Of a stretch of 29,727 bases of DNA, positions 23,716 to 29,727 are shown in pieces (positions within the stretch are counted from its first letter, which is position 1; each line of letters starts with the position of its first letter). Both the position numbers and the translations under genes were made by a program. The notes under the pieces were generated by a model. That model did not search any database and was not told where the DNA came from. It saw only the letters and a list, made by a program, of their open reading frames with translations. This stretch comes from JBBKWH01 sp041165345 (GTDB lineage: Bacteria > Pseudomonadota > Gammaproteobacteria > Pseudomonadales > Moraxellaceae), in contig JBEANQ010000009.1 of NCBI GenBank assembly GCA_041165345.1, forward strand, positions 1 to 29,727, in the 5' to 3' direction.

Positions 23716-24621
23716 ATGGCCCTGACCAAAGACGCCGCCTTAAACATCGCCAAGGTATTGACCGAAGCCCTGCCCTACATTCAACGTTTTGCAGGCAAAA
23801 CCTTGGTGGTCAAATACGGTGGTAACGCCATGACCGACCCTGAGCTTGAACGCTCGTTTGCCCGCGACATCGTGCTGCTCAAAACCGTCGGCATCAACCC
23901 TGTGGTCGTACATGGCGGTGGCCCACAAGTGGACAGCCTGCTCAAGCAACTCGGCCGCGAATCTGACCGGATTGACGGCATGCGCGTGACCGATGCCCCC
24001 ACCATGGAAGTGGTCGAAATGGTCTTGGGTGCGAGCGTGAATGGCTCGATTGTCAACCTGATCAACCAACATGGCGGCCGTGCCATTGGCTTGACCGGTA
24101 AAGACGGCAACCTGATCCACGCCCGCAAAATGATGCTAGACAAAAAAGACGCCGCAGGCCAAATGTACCAAGTGGACTTGGGTTTGGTGGGCGAAGTGGT
24201 CGGCATTAAAACCGACGTGCTAGATTTGTTTTTTAAGAGCGATTTTATTCCGGTGATTGCCCCGCTCGGTGTTGACGAAGAAGGCAATACCTACAACATC
24301 AATGCCGACTTGGTGGCCGGTAAAGTCGCTGAAGCCTTGAAGGCTGAGAAGTTGATTTTGCTGACCAACATCGCTGGTGTAATGGATGCCGACAAGAACA
24401 TTTTGACCGGCCTGACCACCCAAGAAGTCGATCATTTGATCGACACCGGCGTGATCTATGGTGGCATGATTCCCAAAGTCACCTGTGCATTGGATGCGGT
24501 CAAAGGCGGTGTCGCCAGCGCCCATATTATTGATGGCCGTGTGGCACACTCGACCTTGCTCGAGATCTTTACCGATGAAGGTCTGGGGACGTTGATTAGT
24601 AATCGAGTGAAAAAACACTAA
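23716..24621 (+). CDS. argB: Acetylglutamate kinase ArgB
   Basis: Phosphorylates N-acetyl-L-glutamate in the second step of arginine synthesis. At 301 aa it has the amino-acid kinase fold motifs VKYGGNAM, VVHGGGPQ and NINADLVAGKVAEAL. The N-terminal helix, ALTKDAALNIAKVLTEALPY, is the extension found in arginine-sensitive hexameric enzymes, so feedback inhibition by arginine is likely. The ATG has GGAG 8-9 nt upstream. It lies 27 nt after algC, probably co-transcribed with it, and ends in a strong terminator. Confidence 0.96.
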   Translation: MALTKDAALNIAKVLTEALPYIQRFAGKTLVVKYGGNAMTDPELERSFARDIVLLKTVGINPVVVHGGGPQVDSLLKQLGRESDRIDGMRVTDAPTMEVVEMVLGASVNGSIVNLINQHGGRAIGLTGKDGNLIHARKMMLDKKDAAGQMYQVDLGLVGEVVGIKTDVLDLFFKSDFIPVIAPLGVDEEGNTYNINADLVAGKVAEALKAEKLILLTNIAGVMDADKNILTGLTTQEVDHLIDTGVIYGGMIPKVTCALDAVKGGVASAHIIDGRVAHSTLLEIFTDEGLGTLISNRVKKH

Positions 24622-24626
24622 CGAAG

Positions 24627-24652
24627 AATGCCCACAACAGTGGGCATTTTTT
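24627..24652 (+). terminator. Rho-independent terminator of argB
   Basis: Perfect stem AATGCCCAC (24627-24635) and GTGGGCATT (24640-24648), loop AACA, then a T-tract to 24652. The arms share GAATGCCCAC with the dut hairpin. Confidence 0.9.
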
Positions 24653-24701
24653 AAACTACAAAAATCGCGTCTTCACATCCTACTGCGTCGCCCCCTCATC
24701 C

Positions 24702-24719
24702 TGTACACTATTTTGTACA
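24702..24719. promoter_or_regulatory. YefM-type operator (two TGTACA motifs)
   Basis: TGTACA at 24702-24707 and 24714-24719 are 12 bp apart centre to centre. In E. coli the YefM-YoeB complex autorepresses through palindromes with TGTACA cores. The site is 22 nt upstream of the antitoxin start. Confidence 0.7.
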
Positions 24720-24740
24720 TGCACAGATGAGAACACCATC

Positions 24741-24992
24741 ATGGATACCATCAGCTACACCACTGCTCGCGCCAACCTCGCCAGCACCATGCAAAAAGTC
24801 TGCAACGATCATGCACCGATGATTATCACGCGTAAGAATCAACCACCTGTGGTGATGATGTCGCTTGAAGACTACGCCGCCATGCAAGAAACCACCTACT
24901 TACTGCGTCCGCCAGCCAATGCAACTCGCCTACTAACATCCATCGCCGAACTTGAAGCGGGACGAGGCACAGCGCGAGAACTGATCGAATGA
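24741..24992 (+). CDS. yefM: YefM/Phd-type antitoxin
   Basis: Antitoxin of 83 aa. The N-terminal Phd/YefM fold is visible in TISYTTARANLASTMQKVCND, ITRKNQPPVVMMSLEDYAAMQET; the acidic C-terminal tail should wrap the toxin. It shares four bases (ATGA) with the toxin gene, the usual coupling. It neutralises YoeB and with it represses the operon, fitting the TGTACA motifs upstream. Confidence 0.93.
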   Translation: MDTISYTTARANLASTMQKVCNDHAPMIITRKNQPPVVMMSLEDYAAMQETTYLLRPPANATRLLTSIAELEAGRGTARELIE

Positions 24993-25249
24993 CACTCACT
25001 TTTTCAGATCACGCTTGGGAAGATTATTTGTACTGGCAAGCTACCGATAAAAAAATCCTCAAGCGTATCAATCTACTGATTAAAGATATCCAGCGCGAAC
25101 CCTATGCAGGGATTGGCAAGCCCGAACCCCTTAAACATGGGCTGTCAGGCTATTGGTCACGGCGTATTGATGAAGAACATCGAATTGTCTACAAGTGCCT
25201 TGCTGAAACGATTTTAATTGCACAGCTACGCTATCATTACGGGGCTTAA
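24989..25249 (+). CDS. yoeB: YoeB-type mRNA interferase toxin
   Basis: Ribosome-dependent endoribonuclease of 86 aa in the RelE/YoeB fold. Catalytic residues align with E. coli YoeB at the same numbers: E46 in GKPEPLKH, R59 and R65 in WSRRIDEEHR, and H83 in the C-terminal RYHY. Residues around it (GKPEPLKHGLSGYWSRRI) are almost the E. coli sequence. The toxin is intact and so presumably active, in contrast to the vapBC relics elsewhere in the window. Confidence 0.95.
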   Translation: MTLTFSDHAWEDYLYWQATDKKILKRINLLIKDIQREPYAGIGKPEPLKHGLSGYWSRRIDEEHRIVYKCLAETILIAQLRYHYGA

Positions 25250-25315
25250 TACCCCTACCCCTCACCCCCAAACTCTGCCACACTGCATCTTTACCGATAC
25301 CCGACCTGCTGCACC

Positions 25316-26152
25316 ATGTGTGAATTGCTCGGCATGAACTGTGCCACGCCGACTGATATTAGCTTCTCGTTTTCTGGTTTTGCCCAACGCTCGGGCATTA
25401 CCGGCGACCACGCCGACGGCTTTGGTATTGCGTTTTTTGAACACAAAGCCTGCCGCCTGTTTGTCGATATTGAAGCCGCCTGCAAATCACCGATTGCGCA
25501 AATGATTCGGCATTATCCAATCAAATCGCGCAACGTCATCGCACATATTCGTAAAGCCACCCAAGGCGAAACCTGTTTAGAAAACGTCCATCCGTTCATG
25601 CGTGAGCTGTGGGGCAGACACTGGATTTTTGCCCACAACGGTGACCTACGAGCATTTTATCCAACTTTGTGTGGCACGTTTCAGCCGGTTGGCACTACCG
25701 ACAGCGAACGTGCAGCCTGCTTGGTGTTTCAGCATTTGCGCGAAACCTTTGGCTGCCACGAACCACAGCCTGAGCAAATTTTTGCTGCCTTGGCGGACAT
25801 TGCGCCAAAAATAGCCGAATACGGCACGTTTAACTTTTTGCTTTCCAACGGTCAAAGCCTGTTTGCTTTTGCCACGACTAAACTGCATTGGATCGTGCGC
25901 GAATACCCATTTGCCCATGCGCATTTGGTCGATATTGACATGAGTATCGACTTTAGCAAACACACCACTGCGGCCGACCGCGTGGCCGTCATTGCCACCG
26001 AACCCTTAACCGACAACGAGCAATGGACAGCGTTTGAACGGGGGCAGTTGTTGTGGTTTCAACATGGCAAAATTGAGCAGTCAGTGGTCACAGACGCCTC
26101 ACGCTTTGCCGCACCCACTCTGCCCAACGAACAACCGCCAACAGCAGGCTAA
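25316..26152 (+). CDS. YafJ-like class II glutamine amidotransferase
   Basis: N-terminal nucleophile amidohydrolase of 278 aa. The start MCELLGMN exposes C2 as the catalytic cysteine once Met is removed. Class II glutaminase motifs follow: HADGFGIAF, HIRKATQG, HPF, FAHNGDL and GTTDSER. It is a stand-alone glutaminase domain like E. coli YafJ (255 aa), with no acceptor domain, so the amide acceptor is unknown. The start has no good Shine-Dalgarno sequence, but Met-Cys at the terminus fixes it. Confidence 0.9.
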   Translation: MCELLGMNCATPTDISFSFSGFAQRSGITGDHADGFGIAFFEHKACRLFVDIEAACKSPIAQMIRHYPIKSRNVIAHIRKATQGETCLENVHPFMRELWGRHWIFAHNGDLRAFYPTLCGTFQPVGTTDSERAACLVFQHLRETFGCHEPQPEQIFAALADIAPKIAEYGTFNFLLSNGQSLFAFATTKLHWIVREYPFAHAHLVDIDMSIDFSKHTTAADRVAVIATEPLTDNEQWTAFERGQLLWFQHGKIEQSVVTDASRFAAPTLPNEQPPTAG

Positions 26153-26544
26153 CAACCACTGTGTGGGTCATGGGTGACCTTAAAACGTGGATGCTCGGGA
26201 TATTGCGCTTCATACAGCCGCCCCCAATCAGTCAGCACTTGAATCACCGGCACGAGCGTATGCCCCAACGTGGTCAGCTCATACTCTACCTTGGGTGGCA
26301 CTTGTGGATAGACCGTGCGTAGAATCACACCGTCGATTTCAAGCTCGCGTAATTGCCGCGTGAGCATCCGTTGCGTGATATGAGGCATTAAACGAGACAA
26401 CGCATTAAAGCGCTTTTTGTCATCCCGTAAGTGATACAAAATAATGCCTTTCCACTTGCCACCAATCACCTCTAAGGCGGTGGTCATGGCACAGCCTGTA
26501 GGTTGATCCAAATAAATTCGTTCAGGAGTTTGTGGGCTAGTCAT
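26149..26544 (-). CDS. HxlR family transcriptional regulator
   Basis: Winged-helix regulator of 131 aa. Family motifs are GCAMTTALEVIGGKWKGIIL, RFNALSRLMPHITQRMLTRQLRELE (recognition helix), and VEYELTTLGHTL. C18 lies where YodB/HypR-type members carry a redox- or electrophile-sensing cysteine, and the last residue is also Cys. The ATG at 26544 is chosen; a TTG at 26586 would add 14 residues and cover the operator. It is divergent from the tautomerase gene and ends 4 nt inside the amidotransferase gene. Confidence 0.9.
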   Translation of the reverse strand: MTSPQTPERIYLDQPTGCAMTTALEVIGGKWKGIILYHLRDDKKRFNALSRLMPHITQRMLTRQLRELEIDGVILRTVYPQVPPKVEYELTTLGHTLVPVIQVLTDWGRLYEAQYPEHPRFKVTHDPHSGC

Positions 26545-26572
26545 CGGCGGTCTCGTGGCTTTGATTGGCGCT

Positions 26573-26606
26573 TTTACAGTATACAATCAGTATGTATAGG
26601 CTAAAA
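26573..26606. promoter_or_regulatory. Divergent promoters and operator, HxlR/tautomerase
   Basis: The inverted repeat TATACA-N7-TGTATA (26580-26585 and 26593-26598) sits between two promoter sets. Rightward: TTTACA (26573-26578) and TATAGG (26595-26600), 16-bp spacer. Leftward: TATACT (rc of 26578-26583) with TTTAGC about 16 bp upstream. A repressor at the dyad would cover both, fitting autoregulation by the HxlR protein. Confidence 0.5.
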
Positions 26607-26686
26607 ATGTGCATTCTAGCGGTGTGGATGGTGATGCGCTAGGCTTGCCGCATGGTCACCACCATATAACCCATCAGGACATCACC

Positions 26687-26902
26687 ATGCCATTTGTCAA
26701 TATTCAAATCACCCGTGAAGGGGCGACCGCCGAACAAAAAGCCGAGCTAATTCAAGGCGTCACCGACTTGTTGCAGCGCGTCCTCAACAAAAACCCAGCC
26801 ACAACGTTTGTGATTATTGATGAAGTCGACACCGACAATTGGGGTATTGCTGGCAAAAGCGTGACTGCCCTACGCGCACAACAGCAGCAACAACAACAGT
26901 AA
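26687..26902 (+). CDS. 4-oxalocrotonate tautomerase family protein
   Basis: Small tautomerase of 71 aa. The start MPFVNIQITREG gives the catalytic N-terminal proline after Met removal, and TFVIIDEVDTDNWGIAGKSV is the usual C-terminal half. Family enzymes catalyse keto-enol tautomerisation or related reactions; the substrate is unknown. It ends in a run of seven Gln after RA. The ATG at 26687 is preceded by AGGA; an upstream in-frame codon at 26609 would add 26 residues and is not needed. Paired divergently with the HxlR regulator, so possibly induced by quinones or aldehydes (inference). Confidence 0.88.
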   Translation: MPFVNIQITREGATAEQKAELIQGVTDLLQRVLNKNPATTFVIIDEVDTDNWGIAGKSVTALRAQQQQQQQ

Positions 26903-26963
26903 AACACTCATCATCACAGCACCCCTTGCTACACCTGTAGGGGTGCTGACCGAGACCACCGAT

Positions 26964-27431
26964 ATGCCCTCTTTCGATGATCCGTCACAGGCCATTCGCG
27001 CGCAGCTTACCCACTATTTTGATGGTCTGTACCACAGTGACATCAACCAACTCGGCCAAGTGTTTCATCCCCAAGCAATCTATGCTTGTGCGGTTGGTGG
27101 CACATTGTTGCATTACACGATGGATCAATATTTTTCTGTTGTCAGTCAACGACCATCCCCCGCGAGTCGAGGCGAACCCCGCCATGATGAGATTGTCTGC
27201 ATCACGGTACTTGGACCTACCACTGCCTATAGTCGCGTACGCTGCGCGATTGCACCCAAGCAATTTGAGGACATCTTGAGTTGGATTTATCTAGATGGAC
27301 GTTGGCAAATCATCAGTAAAGTGTTTGATTACCATGTCAGCTCAGCGTGTCTGCGGGTGAACCTGCACGCCAAATACCCAACAAAAAAGGCGCACCATGC
27401 GCCTTTTTTGTTAAACCACCGTTGCCCTTAG
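26964..27431 (+). CDS. NTF2-like (lumazine-binding/SnoaL) family protein
   Basis: Protein of 155 aa with a cystatin-like alpha+beta NTF2 fold suggested by AIRAQLTHYFDGLYHSDINQLGQVFHPQAI, followed by strands ending in WIYLDGRWQIISKVFDYHV. It resembles the 'putative lumazine-binding' family; function is unknown. The ATG at 26964 is used; a GTG at 26943 is in frame. The last 25 or so residues are odd: they run through a bidirectional terminator (27383-27409) and the stop overlaps the clpX stop by three bases, so the natural end may have been lost. Confidence 0.7.
   Translation: MPSFDDPSQAIRAQLTHYFDGLYHSDINQLGQVFHPQAIYACAVGGTLLHYTMDQYFSVVSQRPSPASRGEPRHDEIVCITVLGPTTAYSRVRCAIAPKQFEDILSWIYLDGRWQIISKVFDYHVSSACLRVNLHAKYPTKKAHHAPFLLNHRCP
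27383..27409. terminator. Bidirectional terminator between the NTF2-like gene and clpX
   Basis: AAAAAAGGCGCA (27383-27394), loop CCA, TGCGCCTTTTTT (27398-27409) works on both strands. It ends clpX transcription 18 nt past its stop and lies inside the end of the NTF2-like reading frame. The same arms recur at 29556-29582. Confidence 0.92.
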
Positions 27432-28759
27432 GCGCGGCGGCTACTGCCCTCTAACACCACCAAATGATCAGCGGAGTCGTCGCTGTCTAAGGGGTTGACC
27501 GGCTGGCGCTCTGCTCTTAGTGCAGGTTTTTCTTTGCCGGTAATCACGCCTTCTGTCACATCCACAGTCCCAACGCCTGACATCGACGGCAGGTCATACA
27601 TGGTGTCCAACAGCACGTTTTCGAGGATCGAGCGCAAACCACGCGCACCCGTGTTGCGCTCAAGCGCCTTTTTAGCCACTGCTTGCAATGCTTCAGGGCT
27701 AAAGGTCAGATCGACGTTTTCCATTTCAAATAAACGCTGATACTGACGGGTCAATGCATTTTTGGGCTGAGTCAAAATTTGCATTAACGCGGCTTCGTCG
27801 AGTTCTTCCAACGTCGCAATGACCGGTAGACGGCCAATAAACTCTGGAATCAAGCCAAACTTGATCAGATCTTCTGGCTCAACTTCACGGAACAACTGGC
27901 CGAGTTTTTTGCTGGTGTCTTTACTTTTGACTTCAGCACCAAACCCAATACCGGTTTTTTCGCTACGCTGTTGTACGACTTTTTCTAGACCCGAAAACGC
28001 CCCACCACAGATAAACAGAATGTTGCTGGTATCGACCTGCACAAACTCTTGTTGTGGATGCTTGCGGCCACCTTGCGGCGGAATCGAAGCCACTGTGCCT
28101 TCAATCATTTTCAGCAAGGCCTGTTGCACGCCTTCGCCCGAGACATCACGGGTGATTGAGGGGTTGTCGCTTTTGCGGCTGATTTTGTCGATTTCGTCGA
28201 TGTAAATAATGCCCATCTGGGCTTTTTCGACATCGTAATCGGCTTTTTGCAGCAGCTTTTGCACAATGTTTTCGACGTCTTCGCCCACATAACCGGCTTC
28301 GGTCAGCGTGGTCGCGTCGGCCATCGCAAAGGGTACATCCAGCAAGCGTGCCAAGGTTTGTGCCAGCAACGTTTTGCCTGAACCCGTTGGGCCAATCAGC
28401 AAAATATTACTTTTAGACAGCTCGACCATTGCTTCACGCGCACCGCTACGGGTGGGGACGTACTCACTGGCCTTTAAACGCTTGTAGTGGTTGTATACCG
28501 CCACTGCCAAGGTTTTTTTGGCTTGCTCTTGACCAATCACATACTGATCTAACGCCTCACGAATTTCGGCAGGCTTAGGCAGCGGACGGGTGCTCCAGCT
28601 TGAATCGCTCGATTTTTGGTGGGTCTGCACCAAATCAAGGCAAATATCGACGCATTCATTGCAGATGTAGGCGTTTTCGCCTGCGATCAGCTTTTGAACT
28701 TCGTCCTGCCGTTTGCCACAAAACGAGCAGCATTTAGGCGTGTGTGAAAGATCCGACAT
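27428..28759 (-). CDS. clpX: ATP-dependent Clp protease unfoldase ClpX
   Basis: AAA+ unfoldase of 443 aa that feeds tagged proteins to ClpP. The N-terminal zinc domain has C11/C14 and C33/C36. Walker A GPTGSGKT (123-130), pore loop GYVG (156-159), Walker B D188-E189, the RKH loop (232-234) and the ClpP-docking IGF loop (271-273) are all present. The C-terminal tail after about 405 is slightly long and acidic. It has GGAG before ATG and lies 31 nt downstream of clpP, so the pair is an operon. Confidence 0.97.
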   Translation of the reverse strand: MSDLSHTPKCCSFCGKRQDEVQKLIAGENAYICNECVDICLDLVQTHQKSSDSSWSTRPLPKPAEIREALDQYVIGQEQAKKTLAVAVYNHYKRLKASEYVPTRSGAREAMVELSKSNILLIGPTGSGKTLLAQTLARLLDVPFAMADATTLTEAGYVGEDVENIVQKLLQKADYDVEKAQMGIIYIDEIDKISRKSDNPSITRDVSGEGVQQALLKMIEGTVASIPPQGGRKHPQQEFVQVDTSNILFICGGAFSGLEKVVQQRSEKTGIGFGAEVKSKDTSKKLGQLFREVEPEDLIKFGLIPEFIGRLPVIATLEELDEAALMQILTQPKNALTRQYQRLFEMENVDLTFSPEALQAVAKKALERNTGARGLRSILENVLLDTMYDLPSMSGVGTVDVTEGVITGKEKPALRAERQPVNPLDSDDSADHLVVLEGSSRRA

Positions 28760-28790
28760 GGGTACTCCAATTCGTCATTCAATCAGCGTC

Positions 28791-29402
28791 TTAGGGACGC
28801 TGACTGAGCACTGCATCAACCAGCCCATACTCACGGGCGGCTTCTGCACTCATAAAATTATCGCGATCGGTGTCACGAGCGATGTTCTCAATCGGCTGGC
28901 CGGTGTGGTGCGACAGCAGACCATTGAGCTTTTCGCGGATGTACAAAATTTCGCGGGCATGAATTTCAATGTCCGACGCCTGACCACGGAAGCCGCCAAG
29001 CGGTTGGTGAATCATGACGCGAGAGTTTGCCAGCGCATAACGCTTGCCTTTGGCACCTGCGGTCAGCAAGAACGAGCCCATGGAGGCCGCTTGCCCCATG
29101 CAAATGGTCGAGACGTCCGGCTTAATAAACTGCATGGTGTCATAAATCGCCATGCCCGCCGTGACAGAGCCACCCGGTGAGTTAATGTACAGATGAATAT
29201 CTTTGTCTGGGTTTTCGGCTTCTAAAAACAACAACTGAGCCACCACAAGGTTAGCCATGTGGTCTTCTACTTCACCGGTCAAAAAAATCACGCGTTCACG
29301 CAGCAAACGCGAGTAAATATCGAACGAGCGCTCGCCGCGTGACGATTGTTCAATCACCATGGGAACAAGAGCATTTTGTAAGGCTTGGGCCGTATGAGTC
29401 AC
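28791..29402 (-). CDS. clpP: ATP-dependent Clp protease proteolytic subunit ClpP
   Basis: Serine protease subunit of 203 aa. The catalytic triad is S107 (AASMGS), H132 (MIHQPLGG) and D181 (TDRDNFMS), each offset by four from E. coli ClpP. The start is taken as GTG at 29402 because AGGAAG lies about 9 nt upstream and the resulting length and short N-terminal propeptide fit; the frame is open to 29591, but that extension crosses the promoter and a terminator. First gene of clpP-clpX. Confidence 0.95.
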   Translation of the reverse strand: MTHTAQALQNALVPMVIEQSSRGERSFDIYSRLLRERVIFLTGEVEDHMANLVVAQLLFLEAENPDKDIHLYINSPGGSVTAGMAIYDTMQFIKPDVSTICMGQAASMGSFLLTAGAKGKRYALANSRVMIHQPLGGFRGQASDIEIHAREILYIREKLNGLLSHHTGQPIENIARDTDRDNFMSAEAAREYGLVDAVLSQRP

Positions 29403-29437
29403 AGCAATGTCTTCCTGAGCATTCAAGTCGATTGATG

Positions 29438-29466
29438 AATATGGGGGATAAGTGGCAAAAAAGCAA
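29438..29466 (-). promoter_or_regulatory. clpP promoter, with sigma-32-like -10
   Basis: Minus strand TTGCTT (29466-29461), 17-bp spacer, CATATT (29443-29438) gives a sigma-70 type promoter with a leader near 30 nt. The same place contains CCCCATAT (29446-29439), a perfect heat-shock -10 (CCCCATnT), though the sigma-32 -35 is weak. Confidence 0.55.
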
Positions 29467-29555
29467 AGGGCAAACAGTGGCGCAACAGTCTGATCTCGGA
29501 ATGTATCGTCTGCATCCAGCGTTTGATGCCAAAACCACACGCCATGACAGGCAAC

Positions 29556-29582
29556 AAAAAAGGCGCACACTGCGCCTTTTTT
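29556..29582. terminator. Terminator between tig and clpP
   Basis: AAAAAAGGCGCA (29556-29567), loop CAC, TGCGCCTTTTTT (29571-29582). It lies 27 nt past the tig stop codon on the minus strand, so tig and clpPX are separate units. Nearly identical to the terminator at 27383-27409. Confidence 0.9.
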
Positions 29583-29609
29583 GAGCATCATTCACCACAA
29601 CTGAGGGGA

Positions 29610-29727
29610 TTAGCCTTGTTGTTGTGCTTGTTGCTGTGCCGCCAACAACTCTTGGTAAGTCAAGGCTTTGTCGGTCACAGTGGCCGCAGCCAAGATGTGT
29701 TCGAGGGCTTGGTCTTCCAAGACAACC
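29610..29727 (-). CDS. tig: Trigger factor, C-terminal end (partial)
   Basis: The window edge cuts this gene; 38 codons plus the stop are present. The translation VVLEDQALEHILAAATVTDK followed by LTYQELLAAQQQAQQQG fits the trigger factor C-terminus, where a VxDxVL...A.VT(D/E)K..(S/T)Y(E/Q)EL pattern is usual. Its position directly upstream of clpP-clpX on the same strand is the standard order. Trigger factor is the ribosome-bound chaperone and prolyl isomerase. The tail is Gln-rich. Confidence 0.88.
   Translation of the reverse strand, partial: VVLEDQALEHILAAATVTDKALTYQELLAAQQQAQQQG

Noticed and set aside
1..29727. tRNA, rRNA or CRISPR array
   Set aside because: No cloverleaf-like TTCGA/T-arm plus acceptor pairing, no rRNA segments and no regularly spaced direct repeats were seen by reading; a covariance-model scan would be decisive.

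Overview
The window looks like a chromosomal segment of a gammaproteobacterium, probably Pseudomonadales with a lean towards Moraxellaceae. The basis is gene content and order: rep near dut-algC-argB, tig-clpP-clpX, bfd-bfr, AcnD/PrpF of the methylcitrate cycle, and a PF10118 protein. This is inference from remembered synteny, not from a search. Most of the window has balanced base composition. The stretch from about 10.98 to 12.80 kb is strikingly AT-rich.

Layout. 0-4 kb: an acyl-CoA synthetase; an iron block (bfd with a Fur-box-like promoter, bacterioferritin); and a PF10118 protein with two ExxH motifs. 4-6.9 kb, mostly minus strand: a lipoprotein, a TMEM175/DUF1211 channel, an SDR oxidoreductase, a divergent MerR regulator, and YjdM. 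6.9-15.5 kb: acnD and prpF, normally neighbours in the 2-methylcitrate pathway, are about 4.5 kb apart. Between them lie a secreted DUF4874/DUF4832 protein, a decayed vapBC pair, a gene-free stretch with hairpins, and an AT-rich two-gene cassette of a nucleotidyltransferase followed by a DUF262 (ParB/GmrS-like) protein. A second PIN-domain relic lies just beyond prpF. 15.7-17.1 kb: ygfZ is translationally coupled to a small tyrosine-phosphatase-like gene, whose end overlaps a convergent DUF2798 membrane protein. 17.2-24.7 kb: rep helicase, a UDP-sugar 6-dehydrogenase, dut, an algC-type phosphohexomutase with a long membrane-anchored N-terminal extension, and argB. 24.7-27.4 kb: an intact yefM-yoeB toxin-antitoxin pair, a YafJ-like glutamine amidotransferase, a divergent HxlR regulator and tautomerase pair, and an NTF2-like protein. 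27.4-29.7 kb: clpX, clpP and the C-terminal end of tig, all on the minus strand.

How the genes work together. Bfd and Bfr form the iron storage and release pair. AcnD and PrpF together convert 2-methylcitrate to 2-methylaconitate and isomerise it in propionate catabolism; prpB and prpC are not in this window. Dut limits dUTP, AlgC supplies hexose-1-phosphates, and the UDP-sugar dehydrogenase makes a uronic acid sugar nucleotide for surface polysaccharide. ClpP and ClpX form the AAA+ protease, with trigger factor upstream.

The best candidate for an undescribed system is the NTase-DUF262 cassette (11013-12672). It has one-nucleotide gene spacing, atypical composition and an accessory setting between acnD and prpF, and its DUF262 protein has no visible HNH partner domain. 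I read it as a possible antiphage or modified-DNA-sensing module. That function is inferred, not shown. No tRNA, rRNA, CRISPR array or intact transposase was seen.
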